A DNA stretch of 64,000 nt from Nitrospirota bacterium (GCA_016215115.1 JACRLN010000012.1:62001-126000); one strand, 5' to 3'. Counted from the first letter of the stretch, positions 49,670 to 58,396 are shown. Numbers and translations are program-made. The notes: generated from the letters alone by a model not told the origin.

Positions 49670-50803
49670 ATGAATATTGTTATAGCAGGAGGCGGCACAG
49701 GCGGTCATGTCTTTCCGGCAATTGCCATTGCGAAGGAATTAAAAAAGGAAATTGCCAACATTAAGATCACTTTTGTCGGGACCACGAAAGGAATCGAATC
49801 AAAGATAATCCCCAAAGAAGGATATGACATAAGGTTTATAAAGTCAGAAGGCCTTGTGGGAAAGAATGTCTTCAAGACCATTAAATCAGTCCTTAAGATA
49901 CCTTTGTCATTAAAAGATTCCCAAAGAATATTGAAAGAACTTCAACCCGAACTGGTGTTGGGGGTAGGAGGCTATAGTTCAGGACCTGTTGTCCTGTGCG
50001 CTGCTCTGATGGGCATTCCCACAATGATTCATGAGCAGAATACACTTCCCGGACTTACCAATAAATTACTTGGCAAATTCGTTGATACAATAGCAGTTAC
50101 ATATCATGAGAGCATAAAGTTCTTCCCGCTGGAAAAGACCTACCTGACAGGCAATCCAGTAAGATTGGAGATACTGAAAGGCGACAGGGGAAGAGGCTGC
50201 AAAATCTTTAGTCTTGACGGGAAGCTTTTTACCATCTTTGTATTTGGCGGCAGTCTGGGTGCAACACGTATTAATAGCGCTGTCAGCGAGGCGCTGGCAT
50301 ATCTTGAACCGTTTAAAGACAGAATCCAGTTTCTGCATCAGACAGGTGATAAGGATTTTGATGTTGTGAGGAAGACATATCGTGAACGCGAATTTAAAGG
50401 AACTGTCATCCCTTTTGCATATGAAATGGCTGATGCATATGCAGTGGCGGACCTTATTATTTCGAGGGCCGGCGCAACTACTCTTGCTGAACTGACTGCT
50501 TGCGGTAAGGCTGCAATCCTTGTGCCCTATCCGTTCGCAGCAGGCAATCATCAGGAAATAAATGCAAGGAAACTCTGGGATGTCGGCGCTGCGCAGATGA
50601 TCCTTGACAAAGACTTAAATGGTAAAACGCTTGCGGAACTTATTAAATACTTATTGGAAGACCCTGATGCAATCGGACATATGGAACGTACAAGCAAGTC
50701 TCTCGGGAATCCGGAAGCGACTAAGAGAATAATCGAACTAATGTTAGGACTATTAAAAAAAAAATTACAAATTGTAAATTGTAAAGTGCAAATTGCAAAT
50801 TAA
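49670..50803 (+). CDS. murG: UDP-GlcNAc:lipid I GlcNAc-transferase
   Basis: A 377-residue peripheral membrane GT28 enzyme converting lipid I to lipid II. Motifs: IAGGGTGGHVFPAIAIAKEL, GVGGYSSGPVVLCAALMGIPTMIHEQNTLPGLTNK, TGNPVR, FGGSLGATRIN and ISRAGATTLAELTACGKAAILVPYPFAAGNHQEINA. Catalytic and UDP-GlcNAc binding segments are intact. AAGGAC lies seven bases before the ATG. The last 14 or so residues (KKKLQIVNCKVQIAN) come from AAATTGT-type heptamers and are not part of the conserved fold. Confidence 0.95.
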   Translation: MNIVIAGGGTGGHVFPAIAIAKELKKEIANIKITFVGTTKGIESKIIPKEGYDIRFIKSEGLVGKNVFKTIKSVLKIPLSLKDSQRILKELQPELVLGVGGYSSGPVVLCAALMGIPTMIHEQNTLPGLTNKLLGKFVDTIAVTYHESIKFFPLEKTYLTGNPVRLEILKGDRGRGCKIFSLDGKLFTIFVFGGSLGATRINSAVSEALAYLEPFKDRIQFLHQTGDKDFDVVRKTYREREFKGTVIPFAYEMADAYAVADLIISRAGATTLAELTACGKAAILVPYPFAAGNHQEINARKLWDVGAAQMILDKDLNGKTLAELIKYLLEDPDAIGHMERTSKSLGNPEATKRIIELMLGLLKKKLQIVNCKVQIAN

Positions 50804-50928
50804 TACTAACAGAATATATAAAATGCCATATAGAGATTTAAAAACAAATATTTGTAGAATCCCCCTGCATCCCCCTTTTCCAAAGGGGGAGGTAATTATT
50901 CCCCTCTTTGACAAAGAGGGGCGAGGGG
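50760..50928. repeat. Repeats at the murG-murC junction
   Basis: AAATTGT/AAATTGC heptamers (50762-50802) end murG. The gap then holds two hairpins of the CCCC family: CCCCCTTTTCCAAAGGGGG and CCCCTCTTTGACAAAGAGGGG, running to about 50928. The GAGGGGAG at the end of this repeat is the only ribosome-site-like sequence before murC. Confidence 0.85.
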
Positions 50929-50942
50929 AGATTTTTTAAGCT

Positions 50943-52391
50943 ATGTACAAACGATTTGAAAAAATACATTTTGTCGGTATAGGCGGTGTCGGCATGAGCG
51001 GAATAGCCGAAGTTCTTTATAATCTTGGCTATAAAGTATCGGGTTCGGATCTGAAAGAATCTGAAACCACCGGCAGGCTGAGAGGGCAGGGGATAAACAT
51101 CGCTGTGGGACACAAGGCGGAAAATATAAAGGATGCGGATGTCGTGGTAATATCTTCGGCTGTATCTTCTTATAACCCTGAAGTTGAGGCTGCGCGCGCA
51201 TTCTCAATACCTGTTATACCAAGGGCGGAGATGCTTGCAGAGCTTGCGAGACTTAAATACGCTGTGCTGGTGGCAGGAGCGCACGGAAAGACAACCACAA
51301 CTTCATTGGTGGCAAGTGTCCTCGGCGAGGGCAAATTCGATCCAACCGTGGTAATAGGAGGTAAATTGAAAGGCATTGGCAGTAATGCAAGACTCGGACA
51401 GGGGGAGTTCCTTGTTGCCGAAGCAGACGAAAGCGATGGTTCGTTTCTGAAACTCTCGCCGACGATTGCGGTTGTTACGAATATAGACAGGGAACATCTG
51501 GATTTTTTCAAGACTATCGATGAAATAAAGAACGCCTTTCTTTTATTTATGAATAAAATACCGTTTTACGGACTCTCTATCCTGTATGGCGACAATGAAC
51601 ATATTAAAGAACTTTTACCAAAAATGCAGAGGAGATTTATCACATACGGATTAAGTGATAACCTCGACCTTGTGGCAAAAAACATTAAGACAGACGGTTT
51701 AAGTACAACATTCGAAGCTGTTTTGAACGGCAAGTCAATCGGAACATTTGAAGTGCCGCTTTTCGGTGTTCACAATGTATGCAACTGTCTTGCAGCAATT
51801 GCGGTCGCCAATGAACTCGAAATGAGCATGGATGACATCCGTAAGGCGTTGCGGCATTTTAGCGGGGTACAGAGACGTTTTGAGATAAAGGGTATGGTTT
51901 CAGGCATTAAAATAGTTGATGACTACGGACATCATCCAGCAGAGATTATGGCGACTTTGAGAGCTGCAAAAGAGGCAATGAGACAGGGGACAGAAGTCAG
52001 AACAAAGAACACAGACCGAGTAGGGGCAATTCATGAATTGCCCCTACAAAAAGAAGGTAGGGGCAGGTTGGTCGTCCTTTTTCAGCCGCACAGGTATACA
52101 AGGACGCGGGATTTGTTTAATGAGTTTTGCTATTCCTTTACGGACGCTGACAAGGTGGTGCTGATCGACATTTATCCTGCTGGAGAAAGACCTATAGAGG
52201 GGATAAATTCAGAAAATTTACTGAAAGGGATAAAGAATACCGGCAAAGATGTTGAATACATTAAAGATCGTACAGATGTATTAAATCGTCTTAAACAGGA
52301 ATTGAGAGAAGGCGATACTTTGTTAACGCTCGGCGCCGGCGATGTTTGGAAGATAGGGGAGGAGTTTTTGAAAATTAAAAATGCAAAATGA
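50943..52391 (+). CDS. murC: UDP-MurNAc:L-alanine ligase
   Basis: Adds L-Ala to UDP-MurNAc, the first stem-peptide step. The 482-residue chain has HFVGIGGVGMSGIAEVL, GSDLKESETT, ATP loop GAHGKTTTTSLVA, AEADESDGSFL, VTNIDREHLDFF, GVQRRFE, DDYGHHPAEI and FQPHRYTRT. Between DDYGHHPAEIMATLRAAKEA and FQPHRYT lies a repeat-coded stretch (QGTEVRTKNTDR then VGAIHELPLQKEGRG), from AGAAGTC-like units and a 28-bp palindrome. The insert is next to the C-terminal substrate domain boundary. Confidence 0.95.
   Translation: MYKRFEKIHFVGIGGVGMSGIAEVLYNLGYKVSGSDLKESETTGRLRGQGINIAVGHKAENIKDADVVVISSAVSSYNPEVEAARAFSIPVIPRAEMLAELARLKYAVLVAGAHGKTTTTSLVASVLGEGKFDPTVVIGGKLKGIGSNARLGQGEFLVAEADESDGSFLKLSPTIAVVTNIDREHLDFFKTIDEIKNAFLLFMNKIPFYGLSILYGDNEHIKELLPKMQRRFITYGLSDNLDLVAKNIKTDGLSTTFEAVLNGKSIGTFEVPLFGVHNVCNCLAAIAVANELEMSMDDIRKALRHFSGVQRRFEIKGMVSGIKIVDDYGHHPAEIMATLRAAKEAMRQGTEVRTKNTDRVGAIHELPLQKEGRGRLVVLFQPHRYTRTRDLFNEFCYSFTDADKVVLIDIYPAGERPIEGINSENLLKGIKNTGKDVEYIKDRTDVLNRLKQELREGDTLLTLGAGDVWKIGEEFLKIKNAK
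51985..52064. repeat. Repeat insert inside murC
   Basis: Degenerate ACAGAAGTCAGAACA units precede a perfect 28-bp palindrome (52020-52047), arm GTAGGGGC with core AATTCATGAATT, and a partial extra arm GGTAGGGGCAGG at 52056-52067. Relative to the purL copy, the arm-core changes G to A on one side and C to T on the other, so symmetry is kept. Confidence 0.93.
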
Positions 52392-52410
52392 AGAATGCAA
52401 AATTGCTTAG

Positions 52411-52493
52411 TGTCATTCCCGCTATCTTTTGAGCGGGAATCCAGAGTCTTTTATAAGGAACTGGATTCCGGCTTAAGAACTGCCGGAATGACA
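52411..52493. repeat. CATTCCCGC-type element copy 8 (murC-murB gap)
   Basis: Starts TGTCATTCCCGC, ends TGCCGGAATGACA, and shares its right half almost exactly with copy 5 upstream of waaF-gmhB. It occupies most of the 127-base gap. Confidence 0.88.
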
Positions 52494-52518
52494 TTTTCAA
52501 GTCAAGGACATTTAATTT

Positions 52519-53481
52519 ATGTTGAGTTGCACGATGAATAACAGAAAACTAAAAGAAATTTTTGATAAAACGTTTTTCAGGGGCGAAGTGAAATATAACG
52601 AGCCCATGTCAGCCCATACTTCTCTGAGGATAGGCGGTCCTGCGGATATGATGGTGTTTCCGGAGGACCCTGTATCTTTGAAAAACGTCCTGCTTGCTGC
52701 AAAGAGGGAACGGATCCCGGTTTTTGTTTTTGGAGGCGGAACTAATCTGCTTGTCGGGGATGGAGGGATTGAAGGAATTGTAACATCTTTGAAGGCATTT
52801 AACAACATTGAATTTACAAGAGAAACGAACGATAAATATGCTGTTTTGTATGCAGGAGCAGGGGTGGCGCTTGCAGGTTTAATAAATTTTGCACAAAAGA
52901 ACGGATGTGCAGGGATTGAAGCGCTTGTTGGAATCCCGGGTTATTTCGGCGGTGCTGTTTATATGAATGCAGGCTCTTTCGGTGTGGAGATTAAAGATGT
53001 GCTTGTTTCTGTTGCGCTGATGAATATGAATGGAGAGATTACAATTTTAAAGAAAGATGAACTGAACTTTTCATACAGAAGTTCAAACCTCCCCGAATAC
53101 TCAATCATACTCAGCGCAAACATTGCACTGAACAGAGACAACCCTGACGATATATCAAAGCGGATAAAGGAATTTCTGCAGAAAAAGAGGGATACCCAGC
53201 CGCTCGGGGAGCCTTCGGCCGGGTGTGTTTTTAAAAATCCTGAAGGCGATGGAGCAGGGAGGCTGATAGACGCCGCCGGATGTAAGGGGATGAGAATAGG
53301 TGATGTTGAGGTGAGCATGAAACATGCAAACTATTTTATTAACAAAGACAAAGCCACGTGCAGGGATTTCATTGAGCTGATGGAGAAAGTTATGTTACGG
53401 GTCAAAGAACACAGCGGGACAATCCTTGAGCCGGAGATAAAGATCGTGGGAAAATTTAAGCTGAAAGCTGACAGCTATTAG
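52519..53481 (+). CDS. murB: UDP-N-acetylenolpyruvoylglucosamine reductase
   Basis: An FAD enzyme making UDP-MurNAc. The 320-residue chain has the type II MurB look: MSAHTSLRIGGPADMMVFPED, FGGGTNLLVGDGGIEGIV, GIEALVGIPGYFGGAVYMNAGSFG, FSYRSSN, then QPLGEPSAGCVFKNPEGDGAGRLIDAAGCKG with the catalytic Ser in the SAGCVFKNP motif, and a C-terminal Glu region HSGTILEPEIKIVG. A second ATG five codons in (52534) is an equally good start. The last residues KLKADSY and the stop are encoded by AGCTGAC/AGCTATT repeats. Confidence 0.95.
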   Translation: MLSCTMNNRKLKEIFDKTFFRGEVKYNEPMSAHTSLRIGGPADMMVFPEDPVSLKNVLLAAKRERIPVFVFGGGTNLLVGDGGIEGIVTSLKAFNNIEFTRETNDKYAVLYAGAGVALAGLINFAQKNGCAGIEALVGIPGYFGGAVYMNAGSFGVEIKDVLVSVALMNMNGEITILKKDELNFSYRSSNLPEYSIILSANIALNRDNPDDISKRIKEFLQKKRDTQPLGEPSAGCVFKNPEGDGAGRLIDAAGCKGMRIGDVEVSMKHANYFINKDKATCRDFIELMEKVMLRVKEHSGTILEPEIKIVGKFKLKADSY

Positions 53482-53492
53482 CTGATAGCTGA
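53460..53492. repeat. AGCTGAC-type repeats at the 3' end of murB
   Basis: Units AGCTGAA, AGCTGAC, AGCTATT, AGCTGAT and AGCTGAA in tandem; they code for the last murB residues and supply its stop. Confidence 0.88.
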
Positions 53493-53564
53493 AGGAAAGA
53501 TTACTTAATGACAAAGCAAACTAAAATAGATTAGCAAATTAATACGATTGGATGGTGAGTATCA

Positions 53565-54521
53565 ATGACTAAGGGGCCAATTACAACAAGGAAAATAGGG
53601 GTTTTAATGGGAGGTGAGTCCTCCGAGAGGGATATTTCCATCAGGAGCGGGCTTGCAATATATCAGAGCCTCCAGGAACTTGGCTATAATGCTGTACCTA
53701 TTGATATCAGCAAGGATATCGTGAACACACTGAAAAAGGAAAAGATAAAGTTTGCATTTCTTGCGCTTCACGGCGGGATTGGAGAAAACGGCGCAATTCA
53801 GGGGATGCTTGAGGTACTGGGTATTTCATATACAGGCTCAGGCGTTCTGGCATCAGCGCTTGCAATGGATAAAGAGGTGTCGAAAAAAATATTCATATAT
53901 CATGGCTTACCGGTAGCTCCGTTTATAATTGTTCAGCGTTCAGCGTTCAGCGTTCAGCGTTCAGCAAAGAATGCCGAGCCCCAACTGCCGGCTATAGACT
54001 TTCCTTTGCCATGGGTCGTGAAACCTGTTGAAGAAGGTTCAAGCATCGGGGTGAGTATGGTTAAAGATGAGAAAGAGCTGTCTTCCGCAATTAAGAAGGC
54101 TTTCTCTCTCGGGAAAAGGACGATGATCGAAAAATTCATCCCCGGGAAAGAAATTCATATCGGTATTCTCGGTCAGAAGGTTCTTGGAGGAGTGGAAGTG
54201 AGGCCCTCACTGGAATTTTACAACTATGAAGCAAAGTATACATCAGGGCTTACAGATTACATAATTCCGCCGGAGATTGATGATACGACATATGAAAGTG
54301 CGAAGGATGTTGCCCTGAAAGCGCATATGGCTCTCGGATGTTCAGGGGCCAGCAGGGTGGATTTAAGAATAGAAGAAAACAGTAATATACCGAACATTCT
54401 TGAGGTCAATACATTGCCGGGCATGACCACAACAAGCCTGCTTCCCAAAATAGCAAAGTCTGCCGGCTTAAGTTTTAACAATCTTATAGAGGAGATTATA
54501 AGACTTGCGCTCAAAGAATAA
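53565..54521 (+). CDS. ddl: D-alanine-D-alanine ligase
   Basis: An ATP-grasp ligase making D-Ala-D-Ala for MurF; 318 residues, slightly longer than typical. Motifs: [86 protein letters not shown], and the C-terminal ASRVDLRI then [24 protein letters not shown]. An insert [18 protein letters not shown] (about 125-142) from GTTCAGC repeats lies between the N-terminal domain and the ATP-grasp lid, a loop position. It overlaps ftsQ by 17 bases. Confidence 0.95.
   Translation: MTKGPITTRKIGVLMGGESSERDISIRSGLAIYQSLQELGYNAVPIDISKDIVNTLKKEKIKFAFLALHGGIGENGAIQGMLEVLGISYTGSGVLASALAMDKEVSKKIFIYHGLPVAPFIIVQRSAFSVQRSAKNAEPQLPAIDFPLPWVVKPVEEGSSIGVSMVKDEKELSSAIKKAFSLGKRTMIEKFIPGKEIHIGILGQKVLGGVEVRPSLEFYNYEAKYTSGLTDYIIPPEIDDTTYESAKDVALKAHMALGCSGASRVDLRIEENSNIPNILEVNTLPGMTTTSLLPKIAKSAGLSFNNLIEEIIRLALKE
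53932..53964. repeat. GTTCAGC heptamer repeats inside ddl
   Basis: Four GTTCAGC units in tandem, translated [12 protein letters not shown]. The neighbouring motifs of Ddl are intact on both sides. Confidence 0.93.
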
Positions 54522-55305
54522 TAAACGCAGACCGGCAACACGCCGTGAAGGGAAACTGGCGCTTTTTTTAAAACGTGCTGGTATTTTTTTGTCTATAGCG
54601 GCTCTTGTTACGATTATTGTTTTAAGTGCATATTTGGTGGCACAGGCATTTTATGTAAGGGATATCCAGGTTTCGGGCAATGGCCATCTAACCAAAGGAG
54701 ATATTGCAGATATTATTAATATAAGGAAAGGTGAATCACTGTTTAATCTTCGTCTCTCTGAGATAGATCAGCGTTTGAGGAGTAGCGCCTGGATCAGGAA
54801 AACATATTTAAGATGGCAGCTTCCGGGGACGCTTTTAATAAATATTGAGGAGGCAGCTCCCAAAGCGCTTTTAAACTTCGGGGGAGAGACGTTTCTTGTT
54901 AATGAGGATGGCAATATTATGGAGAAACTTCAGGATGTGGTTACGCCATTTCTTCCTGTGATTAAGGGGGTAGACCCGAGATATAAGAAAAATATGTCAG
55001 AAGCCATGAAGCTGATAGGGACGCTGGCTGCAAAGAATATTATTTCTGATAAGCAATCCCTCGATATAGGGATAGATTCATATGGACTCACTGTGAATAT
55101 TGACGGCGAGTTCATCAAGGTCGGCTACGGACAATATTCAGAAAAATTTGAAAAATGGATGGAGCTTGAACCGGAATTAAAGAAAAGGGGGGTTCCCATT
55201 CAATATGTGGACCTGAGGTTTAAAGATTCCGTTATTGTAAAACCGGTAACACCTGAAAAAGATAAAGATAAGGATAAAGAGAAAAAGAAGGAGAAAAAGA
55301 TTTAG
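54505..55305 (+). CDS. ftsQ: Cell division protein FtsQ
   Basis: A 266-residue bitopic membrane protein that scaffolds FtsL/FtsB. Basic cytoplasmic tail, membrane helix (about 23-46), POTRA domain ([24 protein letters not shown] to about 118) and FtsQ/DivIB C-terminal beta domain ([13 protein letters not shown] and on). The tail [15 protein letters not shown] is very highly charged and looks unstructured. The start is a TTG within the end of ddl; GGAG lies ten bases upstream and no better start precedes the membrane helix. Confidence 0.9.
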   Translation: MRSKNNKRRPATRREGKLALFLKRAGIFLSIAALVTIIVLSAYLVAQAFYVRDIQVSGNGHLTKGDIADIINIRKGESLFNLRLSEIDQRLRSSAWIRKTYLRWQLPGTLLINIEEAAPKALLNFGGETFLVNEDGNIMEKLQDVVTPFLPVIKGVDPRYKKNMSEAMKLIGTLAAKNIISDKQSLDIGIDSYGLTVNIDGEFIKVGYGQYSEKFEKWMELEPELKKRGVPIQYVDLRFKDSVIVKPVTPEKDKDKDKEKKKEKKI

Positions 55306-55352
55306 TGATTCAAAGAGATATGAAATTTTGGCTTACACCGGGGTGTGCTAAA

Positions 55353-55460
55353 TGTCATTCCCGCGAAAGCGGGAATCCAGCCCTTCGACAAGCTCAGGGT
55401 GATAATGGTGTCATGGTGAGCCTGTCGAACCATGGATTCCGCATCAAGTGCGGAATGACA
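55353..55460. repeat. CATTCCCGC-type element copy 9 with nested CTTCGACAAGCTC repeat
   Basis: Outer ends are TGTCATTCCCGCG and GTGCGGAATGACA. Inside is a second, different repeat pair: CCTTCGACAAGCTCAGGGTG and GGTGAGCCTGTCGAACCATG, which is a widespread dispersed palindrome in environmental bacteria. It appears to have inserted in or been combined with the outer element. The ftsA ribosome site AAAGGA follows the CTCTGTGGTTAA motif shared with 1870-1888. Confidence 0.85.
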
Positions 55461-55520
55461 TATTCTCTTTTTTATAGTTCTAATTTTTCTCTGTGCACTC
55501 TGTGGTTAAAGGAATAAACT

Positions 55521-56843
55521 ATGCATTTTGGATTTATTAAAGACATGACGTCAAAAAACAGCAACATTATAGTAGGTCTTGATATAGGTTCAACAAAGGT
55601 ATGCGCTGTTGTCGGGGAAGTTTATTCTGCTAAGAACAATAACCCCCCTCATTCCCCTCTTACCAAGGGGGGAATGAAGGGGGTGGAGGGATTTTCAGGT
55701 TATGACAGCAATATTCATATTGTCGGCGCTGGGAGCGCACTTTCAAGAGGGATTAAAAAGGGAGTTGTCATTAACATTGAACAGACAGTTGAAGCGATCA
55801 GAGAAGCGATACAACAGGCAGAGAAAACCTCAGGTGTTGATATAAAAATGGTCAATATTGGAATTACAGGAAGACATATAGAATATATCGCAAGTCAGGG
55901 AGTTATAGCCGTAAAAGAGAAAGAGATAGGATCCAGGGAGGTTGAACTGGTCCTGGACGCAGCAAGGGCAGTTGCTATTCCATTAGACAGAGAAATACTC
56001 CATGTGGTCCCGTCAGAGTTTATCGTGAACGGACAAAGTGGAATTACAGACCCCCGTGGAATGGTAGGGATAAGACTTGAAGCTAAAGTTCAGATCATTA
56101 CGGGTGCTGCATCATCAATACAGAATCTGACTAAATGTTGCCAGAAAGCAGGGCTTGAGGTTGTTGATGTTATGTTTCAGCCTGTTGCCACATCAGACGC
56201 AGTCCTTACAAGGGATGAAAAAGACCTTGGTGTGGCGCTTATAGATATCGGCGGCGGTACAACGGATATAGCTCTTTTTCAGGAAGGGAATATCGTTTAT
56301 TCTGCAATGTTGGAAGTAGGCGGAGCCAATTTTACAAATGATGTTGCAATAGGATTAAGGCTTCCATCTCTGGAAGCTGAACATATAAAAAGAGGACACG
56401 GCTGTTCAATGCTTGCTCTTATTGACAGGGAAGAGGAGATAGAGATCGGATATAGTGATGCTAAACCAGGCAAAAAAATACTGAGAACACATCTTGTGGA
56501 GATACTGCAGCCTCGTGCAGAAGAACTGTTCAGCTTGATAAAAGATGAACTCACTAACAAAGGCTATCATAAGTTCATGAATGCAGGGGTAGTATTGACA
56601 GGCGGACCGGTTTTAATGAAGGGGATGGATGTTATGGCTGAAAACATACTTGAACTGCCGGTCAGGATAGGGAAATCAGCAGGTATTGCAGGAGATGCGG
56701 ATATTATCAACAATCCTGCATATGCTTCAGTGTTAGGGCTTGTACTCCATGAGGCAGGTGAAAGTTTAAAAGATCAGGAATTAAGCAGCGGCAATATATT
56801 CGATGGTATAAGATCGAAAATGAGCGGATGGTTTAAGCTTTAG
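55521..56843 (+). CDS. ftsA: Cell division protein FtsA
   Basis: The actin-like protein that ties FtsZ to the membrane; 440 residues. ATPase motifs NIIVGLDIGSTKVCAVVGEV and IDIGGGTTDIALFQEGNI, the 1C domain, AGVVLTGGPVLMKGM, and a C-terminal amphipathic helix IRSKMSGWFKL for membrane binding. About residues 39-60 contain NNNPPHSPLTKGGMKGVEGF, coded by the CCCC-family palindrome (55643-55684), an insert before IHIVGAGSALSRGIKKG. ATG at 55545 is a possible shorter start, but AAAGGA is placed for 55521. Confidence 0.94.
   Translation: MHFGFIKDMTSKNSNIIVGLDIGSTKVCAVVGEVYSAKNNNPPHSPLTKGGMKGVEGFSGYDSNIHIVGAGSALSRGIKKGVVINIEQTVEAIREAIQQAEKTSGVDIKMVNIGITGRHIEYIASQGVIAVKEKEIGSREVELVLDAARAVAIPLDREILHVVPSEFIVNGQSGITDPRGMVGIRLEAKVQIITGAASSIQNLTKCCQKAGLEVVDVMFQPVATSDAVLTRDEKDLGVALIDIGGGTTDIALFQEGNIVYSAMLEVGGANFTNDVAIGLRLPSLEAEHIKRGHGCSMLALIDREEEIEIGYSDAKPGKKILRTHLVEILQPRAEELFSLIKDELTNKGYHKFMNAGVVLTGGPVLMKGMDVMAENILELPVRIGKSAGIAGDADIINNPAYASVLGLVLHEAGESLKDQELSSGNIFDGIRSKMSGWFKL
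55643..55684. repeat. CCCC-family palindrome inside ftsA
   Basis: CCCCCCTCATTCCCCTCTTA pairs with its downstream complement (AAGGGGGGAATGAAGGGGGT). It is in frame and encodes PPHSPLTKGGMKGV. Related copies lie at 32675 and 50861. Confidence 0.9.
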
Positions 56844-57043
56844 TGATCTCAGGAATGAAAAAATATGACATTAGAAAGCGAGGAAGCGGGAAAGCGATGA
56901 AGTTGGGAAGTTCAGAAGCCACAAGGTCTTTTACTTCCGTACTTCCGAACTTCCGCGCTTCCGCGCTTTTAAAGTATGTTTACAACTTATGAAATCAGAG
57001 AGAAACAATTTAAATAAATAATTTAAGGGAAAGGAGAACTGAT
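56844..57043. repeat. GAAGCGGG octamer repeats in the ftsA-ftsZ gap
   Basis: Forward units (GAAAGCGAGGAAGCGGGAAAGC, about 56875-56896) and complementary ones (ACTTCCGTACTTCCGAACTT then CCGCGCTTCCGCGCTTTT, about 56935-56970) could fold into a long imperfect hairpin. They match the octamer blocks in purL. The remainder leads to the strong AAGGAGAAC ribosome site of ftsZ. Confidence 0.85.
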
Positions 57044-58204
57044 ATGAAGATTTTTGAACTGGAGGAGGTACAGAACAATTATACGAACAATCCCGCAAAG
57101 ATCAAGATCGCAGGCGTTGGCGGGGGTGGAAGCAATGCAGTAAACAGCATGATAGCGTCAAATCTGCAGGGGGTAGAATTTATAGCTATTAACACAGACG
57201 CACAGGCGCTTGAACTGTCCCTGGCGCATCAGCGCGTGCAGATAGGCAATTCATTGACAAAGGGACTCGGCTCCGGGGCAGATCCTGAGACGGGAAGACT
57301 GGCTGCCCTGGAAGACAGGAATTTAATTGAAGATGCATTAAGAGGCGCTGACATGGTATTTATAACAGCAGGCATGGGCGGGGGAACCGGAACAGGGGCC
57401 TCTCCTGTTGTTGCAGAGATAGCCGGAGAACTCGGCATCCTAACGACAGCAGTGATTACCCGGCCGTTTCTTTTTGAGGGGAATAAAAGAGCCCGGAATG
57501 CCGAGCATGGCATAAAAGAACTCCAGAAACATGTCGATTCTATAATCATTATACATAACAGCAGGCTTTTAAATATCACGGAAAGGGAGACGACCTGGCT
57601 GCATGCACTCAATCTTGCAAACGATGTTCTGAGGCAGGCGGTAAAAGGTATCTCTGATTTAATCCTGGTCCCCGGACTTATTAATCAGGACTTCGCAGAT
57701 ATAAAGACCATTTTGGCAGACAGCGGCAGATCCCTTATGGGAATCGGCAGTGCAAGCGGTGAAAACAGGGCCGTTGATGCAGCCAAGATGGCAATCACCA
57801 GCCCCCTGTTGGAGGAAACCTCCATTGATGGCGCTAAAGGCGTATTAATAAACATCACTGGAGGTTCCTCCCTCTCATTCCATGAGGTCCATGAGGCAGC
57901 CAGCCTTGTAAGGGATGCCGTCCATGAAGACGCCGAAATAATTTTTGGTTCGGTGATAGACCCTGACTTCGACGACAAGATAACTGTTACTGTAATAGCC
58001 ACAGGTTTTGAAGAAAAAGCCCAGGCTGTAATGCCTTCATATGATAAATGGAGACCCTCAAAGGATATAAATACATTAAAAGGCTCATACCGTCTTCTGT
58101 CAAAAGATACGCTCAAGGAGAATGATGAAAGCTATCTTGACGTACCGACGTTTATGCGGAAAAACGGGTATTCTACAGATGACAAGGATATAAAGACTGT
58201 TTAA
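57044..58204 (+). CDS. ftsZ: Cell division GTPase FtsZ
   Basis: The tubulin-like protein that forms the division ring; 386 residues. GTP-binding GVGGGGSNAVNSM (24-36), NTDAQAL, LTKGLGSGADPETG, tubulin signature GMGGGTGTGASPVVAEIA (about 108-125), the T6/T7 region (NQDFADIKTIL, normally NVDFADVKTVM) and SGENRAVDAAKMAI. The domain ends near residue 330, followed by a short linker and the C-terminal peptide LDVPTFMRKNGYS, which resembles the DIPxFLR motif that binds FtsA. No repeat insert interrupts it, unlike most neighbours. Confidence 0.97.
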   Translation: MKIFELEEVQNNYTNNPAKIKIAGVGGGGSNAVNSMIASNLQGVEFIAINTDAQALELSLAHQRVQIGNSLTKGLGSGADPETGRLAALEDRNLIEDALRGADMVFITAGMGGGTGTGASPVVAEIAGELGILTTAVITRPFLFEGNKRARNAEHGIKELQKHVDSIIIIHNSRLLNITERETTWLHALNLANDVLRQAVKGISDLILVPGLINQDFADIKTILADSGRSLMGIGSASGENRAVDAAKMAITSPLLEETSIDGAKGVLINITGGSSLSFHEVHEAASLVRDAVHEDAEIIFGSVIDPDFDDKITVTVIATGFEEKAQAVMPSYDKWRPSKDINTLKGSYRLLSKDTLKENDESYLDVPTFMRKNGYSTDDKDIKTV

Positions 58205-58206
58205 AA

Positions 58207-58262
58207 TAACAGAGTCTTCTGTTCCCTCTCCCTTGACGGGAGAGGGTTAGGGAGAGGGTGAT
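58207..58262. repeat. Hairpins after ftsZ (CCCTCTCCC repeat)
   Basis: AACAGAGTCTTCTGTT is followed by CCCTCTCCCTTGACGGGAGAGGG (58224-58246), a nine-base-pair stem, and GTTAGGGAGAGGGTGA. It may end dcw transcription, though there is no T tract; it also looks like a common dispersed repeat. It marks the border between core and accessory genes. Confidence 0.6.
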
Positions 58263-58396
58263 GAATGATTGACTTCTTTTTAAACAAATTGTTATAACAT
58301 GGCGTCACCTTAGGGCAAAGCGATATTCATAATATTTTTTTCTGTTATAATTTAAGTATAAGATGTTTTCTCCAATAGATATTGTAGGGTATTTAT

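Noticed and set aside
55305-55517. A 70-residue plus-strand frame between ftsQ and ftsA
   Set aside because: It is a translation of the CATTCCCGC and CTTCGACAAGCTC repeats (CHSRESGNPALRQAQG) and has no other support.
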